From Aphelocoma coerulescens (Eukaryota; Chordata; Aves; Passeriformes; Corvidae), in the NCBI RefSeq assembly GCF_041296385.1, contig NW_027184085.1:9605301-9669300 (forward strand): 64,000 nt of DNA, written 5' to 3'. Position numbers and translations under genes: made by a program. The number at the start of each line of letters is the position of its first letter. Within the stretch, counting starts at the first letter, position 1. Below are positions 32,501 through 43,000 of this stretch, piece after piece. Below the pieces are notes generated by a model, which saw only the letters and a list, made by a program, of their open reading frames with translations, made no database searches and was not told the origin of the DNA.

Positions 32501-35500
32501 CCTTGCAACAGGACTTTGTACAGTGGTGCCTCCAGCTACCCCCATACTCAGGCAGCCCAGCTCCCACCCTTTGCATCCCTGTGGTGGAGGGACTTCTACA
32601 GTGTATGAAGAGGGGAGGGTGTCCTAGGCAGAGGACCTAGGTGGTGTCCCCCCACACAGAGAGCACAGAAACAGCAGGACCATAGCAAAATCCACCTCGC
32701 TGCCTTGCTTGTGATCCTTTCCCAGGCAGTAAAACCACCGTGGCACCTTGTAGGGGCTCTCTCAAGCCTCCATCCCAAATGCTTCCCAAGTTTGCACCCT
32801 GCACCAGAACACTAGAGCTCCAGGGCCTGGAGTTCACCTGTGGATTTCTTCCCTGGTTTCTAGCATCACAGTTTCCTGGCATCTCAACCCATATTGCAAG
32901 GAGATCCGTTCTCCTGAGCACTCAGCCCTCTGCTCATCCCCACCTGGGCTGACCATCAGCCCTGCAGAAGCCCCCAGCTCTGTCCCACTTAAACAGACTG
33001 CAGGATCTGCTCCCCAGGCAGCTCAGGGCTGGGAGCAGAAGTTACTCAAACTGAAGGCATCAAGAGGGGCCAACCAGTGGACTGGGAATTTCCAAATCCT
33101 TGTGGATGCTGCCTCCCAGTTAAAGTCACCGCTGACAGGAACAGGGTCGCACAGCTCAGTTCAACCCGCTGACCAGCAAATTCCTTCCTGCAGAGGCCCA
33201 GATTCCCAGGACCCCGCACAGAGGTAGTTTGCAAAGCCCAGCGTGGAAAATCCCCGTGTCTGGGAAGCGGAGCGGGCTGCCAGGCACAACGTATAGAAAT
33301 GTCGAACAGCGACACAAATCTTGGGACACAGGAAAGAATTGCTGGAAGCCGGCGGCACACGAGCTGGGCAGGCTGCCTGCTGGCTGCTGCACTGTCCCCG
33401 GCCTTCAGCGAGGCCGATGGGAAGAGCAGGGTAAGCACAACATGCTGGGAAGGGCAAGGAAACAGCTCCCCGGGAGTGCACGGTGCTGAAGCCAGCTGGG
33501 TTGGGAGAGGGTCTTCAGCCTTGAAAAGTCTGCCCCACACACACTCTGCGTTTCTACAGACGGAAATTTGATTTCCCAGCCCGGTGTGGGTTAACCCTTT
33601 GGTTGCTAGCATGGCTGCAGAGTGGCTCAGGTTTGGGACAGGACGCTGGAAGTGTTCAGGGGATAAGCAAGCAGGCTGAGAGGCACCTGAGCAGATCCTG
33701 CACCCTGGAACAGTGCTCTCTTCCCACAGCATCCTCTGAGGGATGTGCAGTGCTGCTGCCCATAGTGATTGCTCAGACCCAAAATCAAGGAACTGGGCAA
33801 GATAGGTGTTTTGTGTCCCCATGGAAAATACATGGTCAGCACTGCTCAATTCCCAGCCCTCCCTGATCCTGGCACGTGGGATCCTTTGGGTTGTTGCTGT
33901 TGTGACTGTGCACTACGTCACCAGAAAATATAGGGGTGATGGCTCAGAGCCTGTCACTCTGTGGCACAGTGAAAACATTCATGGGATGGCCAAGAATTGT
34001 GTCGGAAAGGGGACAAGGCGGAGAGCAGGAGACACTTCAAGGAAGAGAGGTTCAACTGTTGTTTGCACAACCCTCCAAAAACAGTTCCTCTCAGATAGTC
34101 CTCATCCCTTCCACCAACCACAGCCACAACCCTGACTCTTCCTTCAATGAGGGAAGTACATCAGTACTCCAGCCAGAAATCCCACGGGTCCTCGTATGGA
34201 AGCGTAAAACTCAGTGGAAACTACTGGCGCCAACCCAGCCTTCACTGAAAGTGGAGATGTAACAAGTCATAAATCCTCTTACGGCAAAGCAAGCAGTGGC
34301 TCCCAAAGCAGGGCAGGCGTGTGCCAGCCGAGCTGGAGCTCTGGGCAGTGGGAGATGGGTGGGTTGCACAGGCACTGTCCAGGATGGGATGCACAGCTCC
34401 GTGTGCTTTGTGCAACGTCATCGCTCTGGCGTGTGAATTCGCACGAGAGACTTGAGAAGCTGCTGGGGAAAAAAGCTGTCTGAGTGTCACTGGAGAGGAA
34501 ACTGCTCATTCTCTGTCTTGGGATGTTGGACTTTGACACCAGGCAGAGCGTCGCTGCAGACACCCGGCAGCCAGCTCTGCCCCACTCTTCTGGCACAAGC
34601 TCAGCTCCATGGGATGGAGATCCTGAACCAGCCTCCAGAGGAAGCAGCAGCTGACACATTCAGTGAGTTCATCAGTGGGGTGGGAGGGGGGCTGTGTGTG
34701 TGGAGACAGAGGAATTAAAGACAGCCAAAGGGAAAGAGGGCAAAACATTGAGAAGACTCTGGAGATTTTGCAAAAGACATTACAGCAAGCCGTAAACTAG
34801 GAACTGGATATGCTTCAGCCAAGACTGGAAAACACCAGAGAAGGGCTCTGCTCCTTGTGGTGGCTCAGCCAGACACCCCAGCCAAGGAAGCAGCTGCCAA
34901 ATGCCCAGGCAGCAGCAGAAAAGGCAAAGAGCAGAGAGAAAGCAAAGAGAGATGAAGCCCCACAGTGGGAGGAGGTGTCAGGCACCAACACCAGGCAGAG
35001 ACACACTGTGTTGCCTGCCAGTTTCACGGGCCACGAGCATCAGGGCTTGGCATCAAGGAGCGCCACTGCCAGGAGGGCACCTGAATAGTGGTTGGCCAAG
35101 CTGTTCCCAGCAGCCTGAAAGGAAAGGAAACAGCTGCTGGAAGAGAGGGAAGTGGATGGGGGGCTCTGGGAGCTCAGCTATGCAGGGGACAATTCTCTTC
35201 CTGCCCGGATGTAGTTAAAAGATAAGAAAATGTTACATACTCCAAACCTAATTATAACTGGCCATGAACAGTAATTCAGAACAGTAGGGCAGAACAACAG
35301 AGCCTTCAGAATTTGGCAACAGCTGGCTTCACCATGAGGCCAGCACTAGAAGACATGAGGTGTGACCCAAGGGTCATTTTGGCACCGGGCAAACACGATT
35401 TATGCAGAGGGGACACCCTGCACCACCAAGGAGACCTGCACGATGCAGAGCAACCTCCTCCCAGGCACACACAGAGCAGGAACTGGCCCAGGCCAACCAA

Positions 35501-36254
35501 AGACCTAGGGAGTCAAGACTGGCCATGTGACCTGGCCATCATCAAATGGGTGTGTCCAAGAGGATGCAGAAGACACATGCCTAAACACTGGGAAAAACAT
35601 TGTTTGGAGCTGGGACACAGCTCAAGATACTGCAGCCAGACAGCATCTGTGGTTCAGCGGGTGGCTGCAGGCAGTGTCTGATGGGCTGGGAACAGTGCAA
35701 GGGGCTGGAAATTCCCTTTGGGCATGGGCATCAGGCAAGCATCTGTTTACAGCAAGGGAAGAGCCGCAGGGCCAGAAGCCAGGACACCTCCTGTCAGCAG
35801 CCGCCTGCCAAAGCCCCACAGGTCTGCAATGGCAGCTCCAGAAAAGTCACCCAGACAGCTTGAGAGATTCTCTTTGACAGTATCTGGCTCAGGCATCAGG
35901 TCAAAGGGCAGACACACCATCATACCCACCGATGGGCTGCATCCCAGTGCCTTGGCAGCAGAGCAGGCCATGCATGCTGCAGAGATCTGGAGGGGTTCAT
36001 GGCTGCCAAACTAAGTGCAGGCCCTGTTCCATGTCCTCCAGAACTGGCTGACTGTGGTCACAGTCACAAAGAATACCAGGAGGGCTGCAGCCCCCATTTC
36101 CAACCACGCAGGACTCTGCTTGAGGACTGAAGGTCCCTGTGGTTGTTTCCAGCATTGTAAACCCCACATGGTGACCCAAGGCAAGGTTAGAGAGGCAAGA
36201 AAGAGGTTTGTGGACCAGCTGGTACAGTTGGCATTTATCAGCAGACAGAGGGAG
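29531..36254. other. Upstream flank of CCL21, no gene recognised
   Basis: Contains a perfect 29-bp duplication at 31194-31251 and a CpG-enriched segment at about 33120-33480. That segment has a good splice donor (GCAGG/GTAAGC) at 33430 after a hydrophobic open frame. No named domain appears. Confidence 0.35.
31194..31251. repeat. Perfect 29-bp tandem duplication
   Basis: The unit GATTATCTGCAGGTGCATCT plus CCCCAGGGT is present twice without a mismatch (31194-31222 and 31223-31251). Each copy holds a CAGGTG E-box. Confidence 0.95.
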
Positions 36255-36440
36255 CATCCTCAGGACAGGTTGCCCAGAAAAGGTGTGTATGCCCCATCCC
36301 TTGCAGTGTTCTAGGCCAGGCTGGCTGGGTCTCTGAGCAACCTGGTCTAGTGGAAAGTGTTCCTGCCCATGGCAAAGGGGTTGCAATGAGATGATCCTGA
36401 GGGTCTTTTCCAACCCAAATTATTCTGTGATTGTATAATT
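36255..36440 (+). mobile_element. CR1 LINE 3' end, fragment 1
   Basis: The typical CR1 3' order is visible: CAGGTTGCCCAGA, a CCCCATCCCTTGCAGTGTTC block, CAACCTGGTCTAGTGGAA, GAGATGATCCTGAGGGTC, TTCCAACCC and the terminal ATTCTGTGATTGTAT. It is 5'-truncated, as most CR1 copies are. Confidence 0.9.
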
Positions 36441-36714
36441 CCATGCTGCTCTCCCCATTGCCTGCAGCTACCTCCCACAGAAGAGCAGATCCCTTACACA
36501 AATACCAAAGCCCCTGAAGCCCCTCAGGACACAGCTCTGGCAGATGTGGCCTATCCCATTCCCTTTGGGTTTCTCTCTCCACACAGCAGGGAGATGAGGC
36601 CAGATCCAAATCTCCCCATGAGTTTCCAGACACAAAAACTGTTCTGCCTGTTCCCATCTCTTCCTGATCTTAGGTTCAGGGCTGAACATGTCCCACCAAC
36701 AACTTGTCCCCACA

Positions 36715-36971
36715 AGGGGGAATGAGTTCAGATGGAAAGAAAGTAGGTTTAGATAAGACACAAGGAAAAAAATCTTTACTCTGAGGGTGGTGAGGCACTG
36801 ACATGTTGCCAGAGAAGTTGTGGATGCCTCATCCATGGAGATGTTCAAGGCCAGGTTGCATGGGGGTCTGAGCAGCCTGGTCTAGTGGAAGTGGAAGGCC
36901 CATGGCAGGGGGGTTGGAGCGAGATGATCTTTAAAATCCCTTCCAACCCAAACCATTCTGTGATTCTATGA
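36715..36971 (+). mobile_element. CR1 LINE 3' end, fragment 2
   Basis: Begins in the AGGTTTAGATAAGA segment, continues through GGTGGTGAGGCACTG and CAGCCTGGTCTAGTGGAA, and ends TTCCAACCCAAACCATTCTG plus TGATTCTATGA. It is 5'-truncated and in the same orientation as fragment 1. Confidence 0.92.
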
Positions 36972-37046
36972 ACTCACAGCAGTGGCCTCACCCTCCCGTC
37001 ACAGCCCTGGGGTAACACAGCCTTAACTTAAAATAGGCTGATGAGC

Positions 37047-37620
37047 TGTTGTGGGTAAGCAAGCAGCTAAACATACGGCTCACTCACTCCCTGCCAAGTG
37101 GAGTGGAGGAGAGAACCAGAAGGGTAAAAGTCAGAAAACTCATGGCTTGAGATAAAAGAAGATTTAATAGGTAAAGCAAAAGTTGCATGCACAAGAAAAA
37201 CAATATAAGAAATTAATTCACTACATCCCATCAGGAGGCAGGTGTTTACCACTTCCAGGAAAGCGTTCATCATGCTGATGAAGTAAATACTTCATCACGT
37301 GTGGTGGCTCTTTGGAAAGACAAATGCTGTAACTCCGAATATCCGCCCTTCCTCTTTCTTTCCCCCACATTTTATTGACCACAACACCATTGGTATGGGG
37401 TACACCTTTGATCTGTTGGGGTCAGCTGTCCCAGCTGTGTCCACTCCCTACTCCTCATGCACTCCCAAATTATAAGAAAGGCATTGAGACTATGCAAACA
37501 CTGTTCAGCCATAACAAAAACATCCCTGTGTTATCAACACTGTTTTTGATCACAAATGTAAAACAAGCACCACATGAGCTATTTTGAAGAAAATTTACTC
37601 TTTCCCGGACAAAACCAGTA
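37047..37620 (-). mobile_element. ERVK-type LTR, 3' LTR of a deleted provirus
   Basis: About 574 bp. Read on the minus strand it starts TACTGGTTTTGT (normally TGCTGG, so the terminal TG has mutated) and ends ACCCACAACA. An AATAAA is on the same strand within CACATTTTATTGACC near 37370. The internal order matches an LTR family that I recall as abundant in passerines, including the GGGTCAGCTGTCCCAGCTGT and ATCCCTGTGTTATCAACACT blocks. A polypurine tract (AAGGGGGGAGGATAG) lies directly upstream on the minus strand, so this is the 3' LTR. Confidence 0.8.
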
Positions 37621-38680
37621 CTATCCTCCCCCCTTATTTTATACCATTTAGGTTATGTTCAGGTCCCACACCACCCAATACCTCCTTGTTAACTATCACC
37701 TGTCCCCTTTCTCATCCTTTGATTTATAAACAGGCATCAAACTTTAGTCTATTGGCCATCCCTGTAAAACGTCTACAAAATGGCCATCAAATCCACTTAG
37801 TCCATGCCTTTGGGCTCCATCTGTTATGGTGGTCTCTGGGGCAGGGGAGGGGGTGTGCTGGGTGGAGTCACCGGGCACCAAAGCCAGCTCAGATGGGGTC
37901 ACTGCTGCACTTGCGCCGCTTCTTGTGAGACTCATCCTTCACTGGCTCAGGGGTTCCTGATACAGTAATTCCCACAACATGCCACTCAAATCCCAGGTTA
38001 CCACAATGCAAGGTGACAATTTCCACCCCTGGTCTCTTGGGCAGAACACTGTGATGAACCCCACCCCTTGCCCCTGCTCTGCTGTAGACTTATCCATGGG
38101 CCACATCCCTTTAGGGGAGGGCCTGCTGTGATGTGAAGACATTTATGGCCCCAGAGACTTCGAGGTGTTCCAACACAGCCTTATCCATGGTCACAGATGC
38201 TTCACTGAGTGTCTGCTGCAACATGGACATACCTGTGGCCAAAATCACTTTGAGGCGCAGCACACCCACACTCCAGAGACTCATCTACAGGTCACAGTCC
38301 CTTTTCTAGCAGTTCACACTGGAGTTCCAGCCTGCCCAGTACAGTAGCACAGAAACAGCAGTGATGCCCTGGCCATCTGCCAGCCCAGGCCCATTGGCAT
38401 GGATGTTAATCAGAACGTTCCCAGGCACAGCAGAAGAAGGTGACAAGCTGCACAGCACTGCAGAAAACTCCTAAAGCAAAAAGCAGCCACTGAGAAGCAC
38501 TAGGCTCCAGTATACAGCCAGGCAAGTGAGCCCCATGGCAAGCACAAGAGCTCTGCCCACTGACAGCTAAATAATAGTAACAGATATAAATTCAGTCTAA
38601 CACACTCCAATCAAATCTGTCATTATCTCAAACCACCACACTGGGTGCCAAAAAGGCCTTTATCCCAGACAAAACCGGTA
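37621..38680 (-). mobile_element. Internal region and 5' end of a deleted, non-autonomous ERV
   Basis: Bounded on the low side by the polypurine tract at 37621-37640. On the high side is TGGCACCCAGTGTGGTGG (minus strand, 38650-38633), which resembles a tRNA-Lys primer-binding site. Between them are about 1 kb with no gag, pol or env motif that I can see. At 38659-38680 a 22-bp stretch resembles the LTR's outer end, as if the 5' LTR lost nearly all its length. No target-site duplication was found. Replication functions are absent. Confidence 0.55.
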
Positions 38681-39140
38681 CATCTGCCATATGGCACATG
38701 AATACCTTTCTATTCCATGGTTAGTGCTTCATAGCTCACTCCAGTTCTGCCCATGATACTGTGGAAGTCTCAGGTCAGCATGAACTGCAAGACACAAGCT
38801 CCTTCTGTCACTGAGGTCAAGATACAACAGTCAGGGAGGTTTAATTTGATAGATATGAAAGATGGGAGCAATGGTTGTATTCAGCCTGTCTGACTGCAGG
38901 CCAGGAGCTATCATCAACACGATCAATCCAGTCCATTCCTCTTCTGTAAGCACAGCCCAGAGAGCCCTGCTGTCCATCAGTATGTTCAGTATCAATAATT
39001 TCAGTGGCCAAAACAACCTATACTTACAAAATGTGTGTCTGCCACAAACACTGGGGAATCACAAGCAGGGCATTGGAGCTGATGTGCCCTTGTGCACACG
39101 AGCATCAGGGCAGGATTGCTGACATCGCCCAGCTTTGGAG
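38681..39140. other. AT-richer spacer between ERV remnant and CR1
   Basis: A minus-strand frame at 39016-38831 (61 codons) ends in a hydrophobic IAPIFHIYQIKPP segment, but it matches nothing I can name. It may be more of the retroviral insertion or its flank. Confidence 0.25.
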
Positions 39141-40012
39141 TCAACCTTTCAGGAAAAAAAGGGATAAAGCCTTGAAAAAAGGATGAGGAGGGACACACCT
39201 GAAGGATGGGATGACATCCAGAAGGATAAGCTCTAGAAGTGGACGTATGGGAACACCATGAGGTTTAACAAGACCAAGTGCTGGTGCTGCACCTGGGTCA
39301 GGGCAAGCCCCGGTATCAGCACAGGCTGGGCATGAACAGACCCAGAGCAGCCCTGCCCAGCAGGACTTGGGGGTGCTGTGGGTGAGAGGCTGGACATGCC
39401 CCGGCCATGGCACTCACAGCCCAGAGAGCCAAACGTGTCCTGGGCTGCATCCAGAGCCCCGTGGGCAGCAGGGGAGGGAGGGGATTCTGCCCCTCTGCTC
39501 CGCTCTGCTGAGACCCACCTGGAGCTCTGCATCCAGCTCTGGGGTCCCAGCACAGCAGGGACAGGGACCTGCTGGAGCCAGTCCAGAGGGGAGGCTACCA
39601 AGATGATCAGAGGGATGGAACATCTCTCCTGTGAGGAAAGGCTGAAAGCATTGGGATTATTCAGCCTTGGAAAGAGAAGGCTCCAAAGAATTGTGGCCTT
39701 CCAGTACCTGAAGGGAGCCTACAAGGAAGATGGAGAGAGACAATTTACAAGGGCATGTAGTGACAGAACAAGGGGGAATGGCTTCAAAGTGAAAGAGAGC
39801 AGGTTTAGGTTAGATACTAGGTAGAGGGTGGTGAGGCACTGGAACAGGTTGTCCAGAGAAGTTGTGGATGCCCCATCCCTGGCAGTGTTCAAGGCCAGGC
39901 TGGATGGGGTTCTGAGAAACCTGGTCTAGTGTAAGGTGTCTCTGCCCATGGGGGAGGGGGTGAGATGATCCTTAATGTCCCTTCCAACCCAAACCATTCT
40001 ATGTTTCTGTAC
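39141..40012 (+). mobile_element. CR1 LINE, 870-bp 3' fragment (end of ORF2 and 3' UTR)
   Basis: The longest CR1 copy here. It carries the TGGGTGAGAGGCTGGACATG, GTCCTGGGCTGCATCCAGAG and GGAGCTCTGCATCCAGCTCT blocks that precede the CR1 ORF2 stop. These are followed by the 3' UTR blocks GATGATCAGAGGGATGGA, GGTTGTCCAGAGAAGTTGTG and AACCTGGTCTAGTGTAAG, ending CCAACCCAAACCATTCTATG. The reading frame is broken, so it is inactive. Confidence 0.93.
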
Positions 40013-43000
40013 TGCGGGCTCATATCCAAGCAAGAACCTCTGTTTATGGCACTGGGGCAGCTTTAATAGCTGTCTCTAGTGGGGTAGGAGAGTGGTGTGC
40101 AGCCTTCACAAGGCACCCAAGCACATAGTGTCCCACTAGATTTGTCCCGTGACAATATTCATCAAGCACATTTGCCATCTCAAAGCTGCAGGGCCAAGCC
40201 AGAGGGCTGTGAGCAGTTGTCCATCACTCTGTTTGTCCATGGCAAACAGTCTGTTCCCCACAGTAACAGTAACAATGAGCTCTCTCGCGGGTACAACATC
40301 CAGTTTCCATGACAAACACTCCACAGAAGAAGAAACATCAGATACAACTTCCATCTAGTATATCACAAACAAATCCTACAATGGGCAGCGAGGTCTCACA
40401 GCTTTCCCAGGGAAGGAGAACAGGTGTAATTTGTGGAGACAGGAGAATATTTCCAAATCCCCAGGCAGCCCGAGGATCTTCACATGGTGCCATCAGGTCA
40501 GAGCTCAGGATGAACTGGACTCAAATGTCCATTGTACCCCTGTGCTCCCAAATCATGAGCTATTTCTCACTCCACAGGACAAAGCTGCCCTGGAAAAAGG
40601 ATCTTACCTGTAAAATAGTGAGGAAGCTGGCATCTCTTCTGAAGAAGAGCCAAAATCTTTCCTCTCAAAATTGGAAGGATGAAGGAGAAATCTGCTTTGG
40701 CCTATCTGGTACTTCCCACAGCCCAGAGCTGCTCTGTCCTGATGGACTGGTGTGTTCTCTCTCCGTCTTTGTCATGTGTCTCCAGAGCCTTGGCAGGCGG
40801 ACACTCTCAGGAGGTCACCCAGCTTCTGGCCATACAGCTCTTCGCTTGCTGTAAACAGCCACTCGAGTGGTCCCCAGCCCCAAAGGGAATTTCCATCCCC
40901 TCGCACTGCTCCTGGACCATCACACATTGCCTGCAGCCACCCACCAAACTCCAGAGCTCATATTCTGCCTGGCTCAGTGTTTTCCCTGTGGGCTAGTGGG
41001 TGTCTCTCCTCTTCTGGCTCCCCTTAGCAACGCGTTCAGTGTGACACACGGGGCCCTCTCCCCTTTGCTGAGGGCAGCAATGTGGTCTCAACACAGCCAG
41101 GGCTGTTGTGGCATGTTCCCACTGGACAGAGGGACATCCCTGGACATTCCAGGCTGGTCTGTCCCTGGTGGCCCAGCTGATGGGTATTTCTGAACACACC
41201 CAAGTGCGCACTGTCCACTCCAAAGGTCCAAATCCACGTTAGGAACAGGGGCCCCATTCCTGCCTCTCTCTACAGATCTTGTCCCGACGCCTTGGTTGCA
41301 GACAGACCCTACATGTTGCAGGAGTCTGGGGGAGCTCAAGGTTGCCAAGATGAGATTCAGACCAGATTATGCCCCATATCTCCCACAAGTAACTGACTGT
41401 GGTTGTAATCAGGAAGGGAATTTTGCTATCCTAGAAAGATCACAAGGGCCATGGCCCTAATTCCCATCTGCGCAGGGCTCTGCTCCAGTGCTGAAGGTCT
41501 CTGTGAGAGTTGCCAGCATTGCAAAACAGCCTCCCTGGAGGGAGAGCGGGAGGATGTACAAACTAGCAGCAGAGGACTGTGTGCCAGTGCAGTGTCGAAA
41601 GCTTTGGGGATGTTCCTGCTCTCTCTGAATTCACCCTATGCTCCCACCTCTGGACCAGGACTGCCAGGGGTCTGCAAGCCCAGCGCCCACTCCCCTGCTG
41701 AGCTGCATGCCAGCTGCCCAGAGTAGGGACCTTTGCACTAAAATCCTGGGAAACCAAACTGTCTTCCCTCCTCACTGCACAATGTAGCATCCCTTCACGA
41801 TACAACAGCCAAAGCTTTGTGGCCAGAGATGGAAACTCAGTGTTGGAGCTAAAATCCAGAGCAGGAGAGGCAAGGAGCAGAGTTCAGAACATCTCCTGCT
41901 GCTTCTGGATGGGCATGGACAGAGGGCATGGTTATCCACGATGCTGGCAGTGCTGTGGGGTTTAGAGGTGCAGATATGGAGCTTCAAACTCCACACAGAC
42001 ACCCCCCTATTCATCTCATACCTCCAGAATCATAAAAGGGGCACCTCAGGCTTTTTTGACAGCAGGATTTTCTTTGGAGCACCACCTGTATTTCCCCTTC
42101 CAAACAGTAGGACCCCAACAGCCCCACATCTGCCCTTGCCAGAGGGGTGACAGCACTCAGGAGCAGGGAATGAGGATGCAATCCTCAGCACGGCCACACC
42201 ACAGCCTGACAGGATACCCTGAACACACCTGGTGTGAGAGACTCCCTCCTTGCTGCCGCAGAAGTTATGTGACCACCTCACCCTGTGCCAGGACAGCACC
42301 AGCACATGTAAAGATTGGTCAGATTTGGGGAGCAGGGCTGGGAGCACAAATGCAAAGGTGCTTGAAAATACACAAGATATTTCACTCTCAAAAGAGGAAG
42401 GCTGGTACAAAAAGATGTCCAACCTCACACCTCTGCCTGTCTCCAGCTTCTCAGGAAAATAAACTCTGTTCAGGGGACCCCAACAGGACCCCAGCGTGCC
42501 ACCATCAGCCCCAACACACCAATCTCCTCCCAGTCTCTCATTAAGTGCCTTTTCACCTTCCATCCCCATGATGTTTGCTTCTCTCTGCCTGGATTAATAG
42601 ATCTTCCTGAAAACTAATGAAATCTCCAATTGCCCACATATTACAGGGAACTAAAAAATTAAGCCTTTCTTAGGGATAATGAGCCCGAGTAGAGTGTCCA
42701 GCTGAGATCGCACACAGCCACTTTGGCAAGAGCTCTTCAAAGATAAGGGTAATGCTCCAAACATCCAAGCAGCTCTTGAAGGTCAAGTTGTTCTCCCTTC
42801 CCACTTGATGTTATCTGCCTTGGGATCTGCTGGGTCACACAGAGACTTCCAGAAAAAAATATGTCTTATTTAAAAAGTTTTGATTTCCAGAAACATCCTG
42901 CAGCTTGGGTGAGTGCTGGGACTAAGTGCCTCACCAGACATGTGCACCATCTTTCTAGTCACCCCTGTACCCCTGTCAAACACTGGCATAAAATTTTCTT

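Noticed and set aside
33046..33849. 267-codon minus-strand open frame
   Set aside because: It is the longest frame in the window but has no domain, no splice context and a composition expected from GC-rich DNA; it also overlaps the CpG-rich plus-strand frame.
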